Of a stretch of 64,000 nt of DNA, positions 36,008 to 50,797 are shown one piece after another; the first letter of the stretch is position 1; the number at the start of each line of letters is the position of its first letter. The DNA comes from Hymenopellis radicata (lineage: Eukaryota > Basidiomycota > Agaricomycetes > Agaricales > Physalacriaceae): assembly GCA_015501595.1 (NCBI GenBank), contig JADNRX010000013.1, positions 248,001 through 312,000 of the forward strand. Direction: 5' to 3'. A model generated the notes under the pieces. It was not told the origin of the DNA and did not search any database. It saw only the letters and a list, made by a program, of their open reading frames with translations. A program made the translations under genes and the position numbers.

Positions 36008-38084
36008 CTACTTGGCAGCAAACCGCGACTTCTGGCGTAACCGTGGACCGATTCGACGGAAAATAAATCTGGAGGACTCTCTGAGTAACACGAAGAGAAT
36101 GGACAGATAGCTATTACTCACGGTAATGGAGCCATGAGACTCATCAATCCGGCAAGCAAGGCGGTCGCACCCACAGTCCCCAGGCGATGATACATTGCAC
36201 CGGCGAACAGAGGAAACGCGGCAGCGAAGGCAGAGCGCATTGCGCTATTCGAAGCCATCGCGGAGGCTGCTATGGACGGTAGGCGGTGACCAAGTAGGTA
36301 AATACCGACGCGAAGACGAAGTAGATCCCAGTCCCAAAGGGTATGGATGCGATAATTGGGACCACCCAATGAACACTCGGATAGGTCGTGAAAGCCAACC
36401 AGTACAGGCTCAATGGGACGAGGATCCCACCAACTTCCCCCATGTATAATCTAGATTCGGGTGGTGCGTGGCCACCATTTTTTTCTGCGTCGCGAACAAC
36501 AAGCCTAGAGGACTGTCAGAGGCAATGACTGTCGTCGAAAAACATACTCACGAATTCCAGTAATGTTGTGTAGGTGTAGCTAATACCATTCCGAGACCTA
36601 TCCCCAGGTAGCTCATACCAGTTTGTTGCATCGTGAAGCCGTGGTGATCTTGGAAAATGATAGGGAAAGCTTGGAATGACAGATAGAGGATGCCCAAAAT
36701 GAGTGCCGTCCTATTAAATCTCAGAGTCAGTGACTCTAAAATTGTGGAGGACCGCCGTGTGCGACAGCCGCGTGAGAATAGCGTACCATGTATTGAGAAG
36801 CAGTGCCATGCGATCATAGAACATAAGTTCTAACGAGATCTGAGCGAGGTGTGGAAACAGCGCAACGGAAATCACGTACGGAACGGCTTGTAGCAACTAA
36901 CTGCGATAGCGTGCATCAGATTTTTGTCTTGACGATCCAGCGGAGCCCAGTATCTTGCGTTCCCAGTGGACTTCCGTAATCTACCCGTATGAAAGAACCC
37001 AAATGTCAGAAAACCATTCCGCAGCAGACGGGAGTCTTCCTTACCGTGCCGCTTTCCTCTTAAGAAGTACGGGTGCGTACGTCTCCGGAACAAACTAACA
37101 GAGATCTGTGAGATGTTGCAATGGAAACATCAACGAACAAGCGCACGATAACAAGGGCAGCCAGCTGGGCGAAAATCCAGATCAACATAATTCGGTACGT
37201 CCAACGCCAATGGATGTTCTATATCCGCGTCAGTTTACGCAAACTTGTTAATATTTTCACACACTTGATTTATGAATCTGAGGGAGCATTAAGGTGGTTC
37301 GACATTCATTGTGGGAAGCAACTTACCCACTCATTAGAGGTCCTAGTATAGGACCTATGAAGGGCGATATTGTGTACAGTGCCATCGGGCTATCGAGGAT
37401 GTGAGGATCTATGGCACCAAGGAGAGAGAGAGAGAAACGAACTTTGCCACCGATGCATTATCGAAAAGATCACTGACACTACCGCCGGCGACGCTCAGGA
37501 ATGCTGACCCACAAAACCCCGTAATGAATCGAAATATGAGATAAACAGCTGGAAGGAACGAAGGTGAGGAAGGTCAAGGCGATGATAGACCATTAAGCGT
37601 ACCAATGTTGGGTGCGAAAGTCACCGGGAAAGAAAACACGAAGAGGAACGCGTACGAAGCTCTGTACACGTTGTTTCGTCCATAGACTTCCGACAAAGGT
37701 CCGACCAGCAGTGGACCACATCCCAACCCCTCAACAAACAGACTGATTGAAAGGATTGTCACGACATGTGAGACGCTGAACTCTTCCGCCACAGCACCCT
37801 CCGTAAATGATGCCTTTTCACTGAGATGAGAAAGCGACTGATACGATTCCAAGCGATCGACGTACCACAGAGGAAAGGCATGTTACACACAGAGACGCGC
37901 AACTGATGACAACTACTATCAGCCATTTCCTGAGGTTGGACATTCTTTGTGGATGGTCGGCATCTAGTACGACTTCGAATTCCGAGTCAGCTTCCACGGG
38001 TTGTTCGACCTTCTCCTTGACATCGAGGGGTATTGATGATTTGACATTCTCCGCTGCAAGAGTTGCAGAAGAATGGGTCGACAT
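36008..38084 (-). CDS. MFS transporter, DHA1 (polyamine/drug:H+ antiporter-like) family
   Basis: Twelve-helix efflux-type permease. The N-terminal tail is acidic (ADSEFEVVLDADHP), then FTEGAVAEEF, SISLFVEGLGCGPLLVGPLSEVYGR (motif A region), FRFITGFCGSAFLSVAGGSVSDLF, MALYTISPFIGPILGPLMSG, a 13-nt exon coding FINQ, NIHWRWTYRIMLIW, and VPETYAPVLLKRKAARLRK. The C-terminus is MAPLPFIFRRIGPRLRQKS. Clear exons include 38084..37866, 37389..37327, 37277..37265, 37218 onward and 36068..36008. The frame breaks near 36268-36274 (one base missing before AASAMASNSAMR), and the join around 36890 is unresolved. The substrate cannot be read from sequence. Confidence 0.85.
37265..37277 (-). other. 13-nt microexon of the DHA1 transporter
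   Basis: A TTC ATA AAT CAA between introns 37326..37278 and 37264..37219, all GT-AG. It rebuilds the family motif LMSG-FINQ-NIHWRWTYR in frame. Confidence 0.8.
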
Positions 38085-38761
38085 GATGAGAGGCCGTCAA
38101 GTACACATCAAGTATGCAGACAGGCATCTTGGTTTTATGGCTTTGGTTTGGCATCATGCGGATAAACGCTGTTGCAGGAGAGTCAGCTGCTTAGGTGATG
38201 AATGTAAGCAGCATCAATCCTCTCATCAACAACTTCTTGGGCATTTCGGGTAAACCGCTCCGTGCGCTCTGACATATCACAGATCTGAGTGTAGTTGTTA
38301 CATATGTCGAGGAGGGTTTTTCGACTCGCCAGCATTGTAAAGACATTTTTGCATCCTTGAGGACGTCGCATACGACGCGCTCTGAATGAACTTCTGAAGC
38401 TCCAATTTGGTCAACATATGAATTGCGGCTTCCTAGAAAGGTCACCCGTCTCGGCGTCGGAATTGTTAGAGGCTTCGCTACGGGGTACCGTTTGGTGGCC
38501 GTTTCCCGCGTAAACGGGCAGTATTATATATAGTTCAATGACTATTGGGCGAGAGTAACATTCGTTGCGCTCGGCCGTGCGTGTCGGAGCGCAAACGGCG
38601 AAGAATCCCCGTAGCTTCACGGTCACTGAGGCCACCATGACCATGGATAATGAACTTGGAGATATGCAGCATTTCTTTTCAGTATCTTTGGCTGTTGATG
38701 CGTCATGAAAGCAAGGCAGTACAGCTGACTAATAGAAGTTACCTCTTTCTGTCCTACCATC
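38085..38761. other. Divergent spacer DHA1 transporter / U2AF65
   Basis: About 680 bp. A minus-strand frame (38183..38371) looks vaguely protein-like but has no recognisable domain. Otherwise nothing is supported. Confidence 0.4.
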
Positions 38762-40820
<2,059 letters not shown>

Positions 40821-41031
40821 TTTATTTAATTGCTGTGTCACTGTATGTTCCTTTTGCTTTCGTATCAACGTGTCAATTGCTCTTGGTCAATGAATCCCAT
40901 ATATTTCCTGATTACTGCCTGCTCTCTCTCGCCGCCTGAAAGTACAGCTTCGGCACTGCTAGATAAATTGTCGATGCTGCTACTTACAGTGTCAATTGTC
41001 GATATAAAGCAAGATAAATCGAACGCGTACA

Positions 41032-41319
41032 TCAATCGACAGTGATTCCTTTGGCGCGCAGCTCAATTTTGGCTTGAGAGATCTCGGTCATGAGCTCTGT
41101 ATATGCCTCTGGACAGTCCCTAAATGTCCACAATCCCCATCCCAGCGACCAGAGGGAATATGACCCGAAGGAAACCAGCAGCCACCAGGGCACGACTGGT
41201 ATGATTTGTTGCACGACGCCGTCCTCGACGAGCGGGACTGATAAATATTGGAAAAAGACGAGGAAATAGAGAACGGTGCCAAAAAGACTGAGGAGTCCGA
41301 GACGGTGTGCCCTTGCCAT
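41032..41319 (-). CDS. DPM3: Dolichol-phosphate mannosyltransferase subunit 3
   Basis: Small ER membrane protein that stabilises DPM1 in dolichol-phosphate-mannose synthesis. Single exon, 95 residues, intact. Two membrane segments (LLSLFGTVLYFLVFFQYL and IIPVVPWWLLVSFGSYSLW) precede the conserved soluble tail: FRDCPEAYTELMTEISQAK. The start is the first ATG that gives the family N-terminus MARAHR; no upstream in-frame ATG exists. It is divergent from FIS1 with 58 bp between start codons. Confidence 0.92.
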   Translation of the reverse strand: MARAHRLGLLSLFGTVLYFLVFFQYLSVPLVEDGVVQQIIPVVPWWLLVSFGSYSLWSLGWGLWTFRDCPEAYTELMTEISQAKIELRAKGITVD

Positions 41320-41377
41320 CGTGGACGTGTTTGCGAAAAGAGCTTGCACAGCCACCAACTGTACCTTGCTTTGCACG

Positions 41378-42046
41378 ATGACCACTGATCTTCCTTACGC
41401 TGCCGACGCCGAGGTTTCACTTGCGTACGACGAGCTCGAGGTGCGCCTCTCGGAATAAAAGCCTTTGCTCGCTGTTGACGGCAGCCAGGTTTTGCGACTA
41501 CAATACGAGAAGGAACTTGCCCAGGCACATGTTACTGTACAGACCAAGTTCAACTATGCTTGGGGATTAGTGAAGAGCCCCATGAGAGGGCATCAAGTAG
41601 AGGGCGTCCGACTGCTGCAAGGTGCGCCGTTCCCCAAGACCCGCCTCCTTGTCTCCGTGCTGACGCGCGGCAAGATTTGTACCGTGCCGAGCCCACACGA
41701 AGAAGGGAGTGTTTATATTATCTCGCTCTGGGCCACTACAAGATGGGCAACTTTGACGAGGCTAAGAAGTTTAACGGTACGCCCTTGTTCTGTGCTGCCG
41801 TTCACCTCACCCGACATCTATTCTCGCAGGGCTGTTAATGGAGAAGGAACCAACGAACATGCAGGCACAAAGTCTTTCTCAACTTATCGACCAGGGTGTT
41901 GCTCGCGGTACGTCAGCTCGCCCTTTCTCGGTCCTGTCATTCATACCCTCGCAGAGGGATATATTGGTATGGCACTGGTCGGTGGTGCTGCTGCAGTCGG
42001 GACGCTCATCCTGGCAAGTCTGATACGGCGAGCAACACGCAAATAA
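41378..42046 (+). CDS. FIS1: Mitochondrial fission 1 protein
   Basis: Tail-anchored outer-membrane adaptor for mitochondrial and peroxisomal fission. Exons 41378..41440, 41489..41621, 41675..41776, 41830..41907 and 41955..42046 give 155 residues, intact. TPR-like helices include [49 protein letters not shown] and ANMQAQSL-type repeats. The C-terminal membrane anchor is [20 protein letters not shown] with basic tail RRATRK. Confidence 0.96.
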
Positions 42047-42318
42047 TCTGTCAAAACTGTCCACTAATGTTCCATCGCATTCTATCCCTTTTCATGTTTT
42101 ACGGCCGACCATATAATGACCACTCCGCCCATCTCGCTATTTTACCCGACAGTCACCGCTAGTCACTTTCAACTCTCACAACACCATGTATTTTTTACTC
42201 GGACTTTATGGTCATCTTGTGGTGTGTATGGGACTCAGAGCGCCACACGGTTGAAAACATTGACTTCTTTTCGATTGCAATACACCCACGACTAAATCTC
42301 CAGCTGAAACCCTACGTC

Positions 42319-45300
42319 CTATGCCCACGTTCGCGGTCCAAAGAACTCTCCCTCGGCTACAACCTTCATTGGTGTTCCCGCTGCGTCGGCCGTGTTGAAT
42401 GGCACAGTATTTCCCCACCATTTCTGTTGGAACAATTAGACAAGCCACTATGAAGAACAGAAATTGCCTGACTTGAACAGTATCGTGGCCAATAGCACCG
42501 TTCATCGGATACTGCAAACAAAAGAAAATGACGACCGCCGAAATGGCGACCCCAGCATCCATCGCCGCTGATAAGACGTAGTTGTACTTTGTCCACCACG
42601 AGAAATGTCTGCGACGGATAGCGTATTGGAAGATGAATCCAACAATCGCCCAAGGAACATAGTTGACAGCTGAGGCAGGAGGAATGTACCCAGTTCCCGA
42701 GAAGATGACGGGGAAGCTAGGACATGCATCAATATTCACTGCTCAGATGAAACTCGGGAAGTTGGGAACGTACTTGACGTATCGGATGAACGTATTCGGG
42801 AACCTGCGCCCAACGAAATAGGCAATGACCGGACAGATGAAGCCAATGAGGAAGAAGAACACGAGGGTGTAGTAGACCTGTCCTTGCGAGAATTGCCGAG
42901 CAGGCCCAATAACACCCCAGATAATGCTCGCGGTCCCAAAGACTTCGGTCGAAGGACAAATGAAGCCGTTCTTCTGGTCGGGCGAGCAAAGGTTCTCAAT
43001 GTTGGTGAACATCCAGGCTTGGACGCCCAGTTGCGTCGTTCCGGCGATGACGGTAGCTATCACCTGCGCAGTGAACATAGAACGAGGAGGAATCTTCATG
43101 TAGTGACCCAGTTTGAAGTCGGAGGTAAACGTCAACGCCTGTGCCATCGTAATGTACCCCCACGTCTTGAACATCATCATCGCGACCGGGCGCCCAGGAA
43201 GTGCATAACCGATAATCAGCTCGGTTATGACATTCAGTCCCACCTGCTGGTTCGTGATAGCTTGGATCATGCCGATGGGAATCACATAGACAAAGGAGAT
43301 AACGAGGGCAAGAATGAAGTATTGCCTGAGAATTAAGAGATAAGCAACAAGGAAAATGCGCCACAGCGAAGACTTACACGGGGAATTTCACATCCCAGCA
43401 TTCAATTGAAATCACACCAAAGGCGAACATGGTCACTACAGAACCGTCAGCCGCGTGGCGGATCGAAACCGATTTAACATACAGAAGATGATGGCGTACC
43501 ACCACTCGGGGACTTGAGGATATTGAGACATAAGCCTGGCATGGACATCTGGTTGTTCGTGCATGGCACGACGCGCCTGCGTGTAGATTTGCTTCCGGAA
43601 GTACAAGCTGCGCATACATCAGTGCCTGCCAAGAGACAGTTATACGTAGAAACTCACAAAGCATGAGTGAGCGTCGCCGTGATACTCGCAAAGGACAAGC
43701 CATACGAAATAGCGAAGGTCGTCGATAGGAAGAGCGGACTGTAGGCCTTGTAGGCTTCCTCATTGAAAGTGGCGTCGGGGTTGACAATCCTCGAAACGTC
43801 ATAGGTCGCCCCAGTATTCGTGTACGAGCCACGGGAAGAAATCCTGTAGACTTCGTCAACTTCCAGAAGCAAATTTCGGCGCAACGAAAGGCCTGGGCAA
43901 TATGATACTCACGGCATGTACATGCTGTCCTAATCATTGCAGCGTGTCAATAAGAAATGAACAGATCGGAACGGTTCAATTAAACGTACCCATGCGTTCG
44001 AATACTGGGATTGTGTAAAGTTAGCATTACACAATGTGGCGCAAAATGAGACATACGTAAAGCGCCGGTGTCAATACCCAGAAGAAGAATACGAATCCAA
44101 CGAAATGTTCGCTTCAGCCCACCAAGGCGTGGCGAGCGGAGACCCGATGTACGCAATCTAACCATCAGGATGAATTGCGATGGGAAGAGACGACGAGCGT
44201 GGATCGCAGCAGCTTACCTGAGCCCAGTCGAACGTAATGAGACTCATACCCATGCCATGGACGTAGCCAAACATCTGGTTCACGGGAACGTTATCTGGTG
44301 CAATCCAGCATACCCACGAGAAATAACTGAGAGCCTGGAAGAGGTAGCCTGGTAAGAAATACCAGCAGAACGAACCCGCGAAGGCGAAGGCGAAGAAGCG
44401 CTCTCGTGAGATACCACCACGGTTGCCGACGCCCGCGTACGTTTGAGCATGCAGCGTGTTGAACAAGGCACAAGTCACCAAGTTCGCAGGCCAGACTATT
44501 GGCAGTGTTACAGTCTTGATATATTGACGGAACTGAGCACACTCACTCATGGATGGAGGCTGAACGAGGAATCGTCGCGCAATGCCACCGATGGAGAACC
44601 CAATAAGTTGCGTGGACATGACTACCATCCATTGATAACCAAAATTATAGTTCTGGTTGTAGTACACTCTTTGCACAGCGACGATATCGGTCGCATAAGC
44701 GCTTGTGGAACCCACAGAAGCCATGATGGTGATCAAGACCTATTTTTTCTGCCGTTGAGTGCCATGCTAATTAGTGAGATATATAAAGAAGACAGCATAC
44801 ATGTTCTTTGATCGTGAAGGGGCCAGGATTCAGCGAGATACCGAAAATCTTCCAACGAGGGACGAATTTTGCCCAGGCTCGACCAATGGGAAACACGAGT
44901 AGCTGGGCGACAATACCAGTGACGGTGACCGATGGGTAACGGAAAAAGAAGAATTGGTTGAGACCCTACGATGATAGGTTGAAGGCTTGTGTCAAAGAGC
45001 AGAAAGAGCAGCATACCGGAATAACAATGGCCCAGATGATACCGAGGAGCCACGACCGGAAGGTACTGACGGGAATGGAGGGGTCGTCAGTATTGGCGAC
45101 GGCCGAGCGGACCTCGGGGTAAGGAGAATCGTCCTCTGTCGATCGAGGAAGTCAGCTTCGGAAAGGAACGACGAGGAAGAGCTAAGGTCAAACCTAAGAC
45201 TCCTGCGATAGCAGCATCCTTGTCGATGTTGGGATCATCGAAATCTGGCAGTGCTACGGCTTCAATGTCTGCCAAACCGTGTCAGTACAGATAGCTAAAA

Positions 45301-45400
45301 TGACCGGTGAGGATAATGTACCTATGGGGACCGACTTTTCGGGGTCGACGTCGACATTGGAGGCGCTAGCAGAGCGCTTATCGTCCACGACAGCGGACAT
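42319..45400 (-). CDS. Oligopeptide transporter, OPT family
   Basis: Proton-coupled importer of small peptides (about tetra/pentapeptides), plasma membrane. Many exons on the minus strand. The N-terminal tail is acidic (DVDPEKSVPI; ALPDFDDPNIDKD). Seen in order: EVRSAVANTDDPSIPVSTFR, WLLGIIWAIVIPGLNQFFFF, FPIGRAWAKFVPRW, LNPGPFTIKEH (OPT signature NPGPF), TYAGVGNRGGISRERFF, NVITELIIGYALPGRPVAMM (highly conserved), TFTSDFKLGHYMKIPPR, GTTQLGVQAWMF, PARQFSQGQVYYTLVFFF, YVPWAIVGFIFQYAIRRR and a WWGNT end. The C-terminus is FFGPRTWA. Start from the first ATG (MSAVVDDKRS). All internal splice sites were not verified. Confidence 0.93.
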
Positions 45401-47408
45401 GGCTGGAGGCAGGCAAGGCTTAAAGAGATGGGAAGCTGCCACTGCAGGCTTCTTGTACCATCTGAAAGCTTCCACATTGCGATAAGCCAAATCCTATCGT
45501 GGACTTCGACCGGGAACTGAACCTGCCTGTTCGGGTAACGTGGTTCACTTCGGAACCCATCAAATGCATCGTATTCAATCCAGACCACACACAGATCGCA
45601 GATCCTGTCGGAGACGGTAACAGGACCTGAGTTGAATGAAGCTGCAGGTTTTGCGTCCGTTCTCGCTACGTTCTGAGGACGTAGAAAATGAATGTTCATC
45701 TGTGAAAGATGGTGTTTTCGCGCGGCGCTATCCGAAGTTGAGCCTTTATACTTCAAAAGGATGGCCCGAGCTCGAGCCACTGGCTAAATATAGGACCTCG
45801 TGCGAAATAGTGAGCGGGAGTAAATGTCAAGATACGGTCAAGTCTCATGTGCATGCACGTCGTACCTGTGTGCAGCTGAACAAGCCAAGTGTCTGCCTCC
45901 AAGTCGTAATGCCCTGGAGCATATGGCTTCTACGCATCTCTATCTCACCTTGCCATGTCCATGAAACGATGAGAAGTCTGACAAGGAAATTTTAGATAAA
46001 TAACGCGCTTTCTATCGATGTGCACTGTTGGAGAGCAAGTATCTTTCATGCTCGTATGACTACAATATCACCTTCGTGTCCGAGAGGCGTCGCCAACCAC
46101 AGATCGATACAGGGCGGACAGGACGGGACATGTTTGGCCCCGCCACATTATTCCGTCTCTAATTCTGAACCGTTATCAATAGACACAGATGTCAGTTGAT
46201 GTGAATGGTGTAGCCACGAGATAAAGCATGTGCAAAGCGGCGCAGGGCAGAGAAAGGCAGAGTAAGTGGCAATCTTGTAATCGGTCTTAACGCGCGGTCG
46301 AATTGAGTCGGCATCGGTACTAGGTAGGACTATGCCAAACGTAGTCAGTCGGAACTGAGCTTAAGGCGGGGCGGATATCCTTAAGTTTCAGAAATCAACG
46401 ACCGTCCTCCAGTAGGTGCTGCTCCCGTGAATACAAACATGGTGTCAGTCAAATGTATTAGTACTGCCATTGCTGTGGGAGGACGGACTGATGTGGACAC
46501 CGACTGTTGGTACGACGTGGTGTCAGGTAAGTCCTCCTGCCAATCACGGCCGCCCCGGAGGTTCTCAAAGCGGATCTTCCTAGCAAGAACGCACCAAGCA
46601 GTGACGTGGGCCGCACGTGTTGTATATGATTGATGTAATGGGTGCCACGGATTGCCAAGCCATGGTACTCCCCCGCACACCCCGGATGAGACCGTCTAGT
46701 GCGTGAGAAGGCGAGCTTGCGGACGATGAAGATACAATGTGGGAGAAATGATCCTAGAGAGTGTGGCAGATAAATCTTGTTACGATGAGTAGAGAGAGGT
46801 GGATATCGAGGCAAAGGGCCATCCATCGAAAAGTACGAGCCTTGGGATTGGGATGATGAGGGAACAGCCTGACATTCGCTTCAGTGTCAGAATCAGAGAA
46901 CAATCTGAACATTGTGACTTTGGGTGACATACCGCACACGTGATGTCGTTGACTTGTTGTAGTCTGTTGTCATTGACGCGTTAACGCTGGACACCTACAA
47001 GGACCACTACCACCACACACTTAATTGCATGGACTGTATGGCGTATCCGCGCTGAGTAGCTTCCTTTGAATTCAACTTGACTCTTGAAAGCTCTATAACG
47101 GATCCAAGACTCTCTACTCCTACGCGACTGCAAGAGGGGACTTAAAGCCGATGCCTCGGTACTCATTCCATCCCTCTGTGCCTGGTATACATTGAACTAG
47201 CACTGCCTGAGTGCCTGGACAGTGGTAGCCCCTCATATGCCGGTACATTCCTTGAATCCTTCATCATCTACTAGCGCCGGTCTGCGATCCGCCGCTTACT
47301 ACTCTCCGCACAAGTCGAGGTAAAAGGCGGGCCCTGTGACTCGTCTCCACATGTATGCAATAGAGCGCGTGAGCACCTTCGGAGACTCATAAGCTGAAAG
47401 GCAACGGG
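45401..47408. other. 2-kb region without a recognised gene
   Basis: Upstream of both the OPT gene and the aldose-epimerase gene. Open frames up to 152 codons exist but show no domain or exon logic. Presumably a large divergent promoter region. Confidence 0.4.
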
Positions 47409-49210
47409 ATGGATCTCATTCTCTCTCCCATGTGCTTTCTAATCGTGACGCTCGTAGGATTCTTGATACGTAGCTTTGGTTGCGTTAGCGCCGCTGAATG
47501 GGTATGCCTGTTCTTTTTCTAGCATGTCCTGTGGCTCACAGCTTAGTAGCCATTCGATGTCACTTCACTCACTGCGCCCGATGGCTCAATCACAGCAAAG
47601 TTCGTCTCATTCGGTTCTACCTTGACAGAAGTCTGGGTTCCTGATAAGGACGGGAATATGAGGGATGTCATCATTGGATATGACGATAATGTATGTGTTC
47701 GCCTCGTTCAGCGCGTTGGCAATCTGAAGGTCGTTCACAGACGAAGCTATTGACCGATCCTACTCACCCTGTATTCAATCCGGTAACTGGTCGGTCGGTA
47801 GCCTTACTTATTACATGCATCAACCGTTGCTGATTGCACTAATAACTGTACTTAGATATTCCGGACGTAGGATCTCTTTCGACATACCGTCGTACGAAAC
47901 ACCGCTGAAAATCTTTAACTTACAGGAATCAAAAATGGCGTGTCCTTTCTACTCTTGTAAAAGCAAGGACTCAGGCTGTCGTCAAGGCACATTCTCTATC
48001 CCGATTACGAAGTATCCTCAAGAAGATGGTCCAAATGTCTACCACACCGCCCTTAATGACCATGATGGTGCGCTGTCTTCTTACGCTCTCCCTCAGGTCC
48101 TTACACTCTCAAAGGCAGAGTACGAATTTCTCTACATTACATTTCTTCAGGGCTGAGGCAGCCGACAGCAAACCATTCACGGAGGATTGTACGGGTGGGA
48201 TCGACGAAATTGGACTATTGTCGAGAAAACATCCACTTCGGTGACATATACCCACTTTGACCCAGCCGACGAAGGGTTTCCCGGAAACGTCACTGTCTTC
48301 GTAACGTCCTTTTTCCTGTCGGTCTGATAGTTGTTGATTTCCTGGCCCGTTTTACTAGGCGCGCCACTCCGTTGCGAATCACAGCTTACTACATTCTGAT
48401 GTTTGGGCTTATGCTACAGAAAGGACTCCGATCATGGTTACGCAACACATCTACTGGTTTGCATTTTGCTGAGATTGCTGGCATATCTTTTATATGTTGC
48501 CCAAGGAATCTCGACGCGTATCAAGACAATAGTACTGATATACTCAACCACCACCTTCGTATCGAGAGCGACAAGGTTATCGATATTGACGGAGACTCAA
48601 TCCCCACCGGCAACTTCATTGATGTGGAGGATGATCCTGTGTTCGACTTCAGGGATGGCCATCTGATCGGTGAGAACTGGAACGCCACAAAAGACTTGTG
48701 TGGAACTGGTGAGATCTCTCCGCCCGTCGCCGTACTTCCATTCACCGTTGAGAAGGCTGTTACGGCTTTGATCACTCGTGGGTATATACCGGCGCTAACA
48801 CATCTGCGTTTTCGGGCGAGAATGAAGTCAAGACTTCACTTTGGAGTAATCTTTCTGGGATTCGGTATGAGTGTTGCGCTGGCGTTCTCCCTTTGACTGA
48901 CCTGTAGCCCTAGTCTTGATATCTCTACTGATCAACCGAATGTCCATGTGTTCTCTGCGTACTGGTTAGGTTTGTTGATGCAACCTCGGAAGGTGGTTCA
49001 TGGCGGTCCCTTACTAAATTACACCGAATCCGGCGCCGTCGCGCTTGAGCTCATGGGGTACTTGGACGCTATAAACACGCCGGAATGGGGAATTGACCAA
49101 ATATGTAGGTGGTTCCACACGATCTGTCGTCTGTGCTCAAATTTATCCGCTCAGATAATTCAGAAAGAACGTATTCGTGGAGTACAACATACGCTTTCTC
49201 CGTTGTCTAG
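47409..49210 (+). CDS. Aldose 1-epimerase-like secreted protein (frame broken)
   Basis: Galactose mutarotase superfamily. The signal peptide is MDLILSPMCFLIVTLVGFL. Recognisable pieces in order: FDVTSLTAPDGSITAKFVSFG, VIIGYDD, DPTHPVFNPV, the join GR-YSGRIKNG-TFSIP across introns, HGGLYGWDRRNW, FDPADEGFPGNVTV, TPIMVTQHIYW, ILNHHLRI, DGDSIPTGNFIDV, PVFDFRDG, TDQPNVHVFSAYW and ESGAVALELMGYLD. The C-terminus rebuilds as TYSWSTTYAFSVV before TAG 49208-49210. A frame break lies near 48169-48173, and one junction near 47936 suggests a GC donor. Some exons are not resolved. Interconversion of sugar anomers outside the cell is inferred. Confidence 0.78.
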
Positions 49211-49863
49211 CGTATTTAGACGAGAGATCTTCTGTTATATACAGTAGACAGTCCGGACTTGTTAGCAGGAGTCCTAGCAGCAATATCTCGGCATTTTTCG
49301 GCACTATTTCAGGGCGAGAGGCGACCCTACTACGTGATGCTTAAATCCTTCTTGAACCTTTCCCGAACCTGAATCTCCTTCTTCTGTATTCGAGACCAGT
49401 TCGAGACGGCGCTGCAGCAAGAACCTTACCGATACACTGGTAGTATACATCCTCGATCATTCCGCTGGTTATATAAAGCGTCTACTCAGTGCTCGATAGG
49501 ACAACTTTTCTGACCTTTCAAATTCTCCCTGCTCGTCGAAGTCAGCGTTCATCTCTTCTGCCGGGAAATTTGACTGTGTTCCATGACGAATGTCTGGTAT
49601 CAGGCAACATGGATTACCAAATGCACACTTTAGCAGCCTGACAAAATGTTTTCTCCACGGACTCCGCGCGCTCATGACCATAACAAGAAAATGATCTGTT
49701 TACATATCCTATGCGCCCGGTGCTCGATGGGCTCAATGTTTTCTTCTCCACCGCCATATTCTCCGAGAAGAGAGGGATACCATCTATAAGGCGCCTTACA
49801 TTGTGAGTGTATTTTTGTTTGCGTCTCCTCTGAATGTGTTGATTTATTCGTGGCCAGTTTGTT
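49211..49863. other. Intergenic, nothing recognised
   Basis: About 650 bp with short minus-strand open frames lacking family resemblance. Confidence 0.35.
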
Positions 49864-50797
49864 ATGTCCAACAAAGCCGTCGCGCTTCCTCTTGACGTCC
49901 TGAGAGACGTGTTAGAGTATTCTGCTCGCATAGACAAGCAGGTCGCCTTAAATTTGACCCTCGTGTCTAGCTGGGTCGCGAATGGTGTGTGCCGTTGGTA
50001 CTCGTCTTTACGGTCTACTCAGGCTTTTGATCCCCAGGATTGACCCTGTACTCTACGGATCAGTCAAACTTCTTCGACGGTCCACGACTCGCCTCTTCCT
50101 CCGCACCCTCGAGTCCTCAAAAAGTCCGGATTTCTACCAGACTCATGTCAAGTCTGTCTCCTTCAGCGTCGACGTCCATTGCCAAATTGACCGCGCAATC
50201 AAAATACTCAAGCGATGTGGAGGAATCACTCATCTCTCCATATACTTCGTACCTGCGGAACATTTGCCAGCTCCGACTCTCGCGACTTGCTATACATCAG
50301 GCGGCTTTGACTCGGTCGTGTCCGGATTTCGTCCTAAGAACTTCACCGTCTACTTTCCTTCCACGATCCACCTCTTCTACCCGAACTTCCAGCTACCCTT
50401 GTACGCGTCCGTGACTCATCTTACCGTACTCAACGATTGGGTGGATTGGACGACGTGGCGTGGCTTCGAGCTCCTCACGTCTCTTAGTCATCTTTCCGTG
50501 GACGTCCGAGCGCACGCACAGCCGATTGACCCGCGTAGAGCTTCAAAGGTGTCTCATGCAGTGGAATACATTCTGGACCGCTGCTGTAATTTGGAGGTTT
50601 TCATCATCTTGTTCGTCTTTCTCGTGGATCCTTTGCCGACAAGGGATGCGATCGTCAATTGCATGGTACATGATGATAGACGGCTGGTCTTTCTTCGCGA
50701 TACAGAGCCCTTCCGAGACCGTGATGCCAGCGAAGAAGATCCCCTTTGGAGAATGGGGGAGTTCATTGTTGGTCTTCAAGGCAACGTTGGACGGTAG
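49864..50797 (+). CDS. F-box-like protein of basidiomycete type
   Basis: The N-terminus LPLDVLRDVLEYSARIDKQ resembles the degenerate F-box of the large mushroom F-box/LRR-like families, followed by LNLTLVSSWV. After an intron ending near 50039 the long exon reads IDPVLYGSVKLLRR, HVKSVSFSVDVH, GGITHLSIYFVP, VTHLTVLNDW and LTSLSHLSVDVRAH, i.e. repeated Leu/Val strand units typical of such proteins. It ends at 50797 (or splices on; unresolved). The donor near 49988 is uncertain. Function is probably substrate choice for an SCF ligase (inference only). Confidence 0.55.

Noticed and set aside
45401..47408. Open frames of 120-150 codons in the 2-kb gap
   Set aside because: No recognisable motifs, no consistent splice sites, overlapping frames on both strands with similar lengths.
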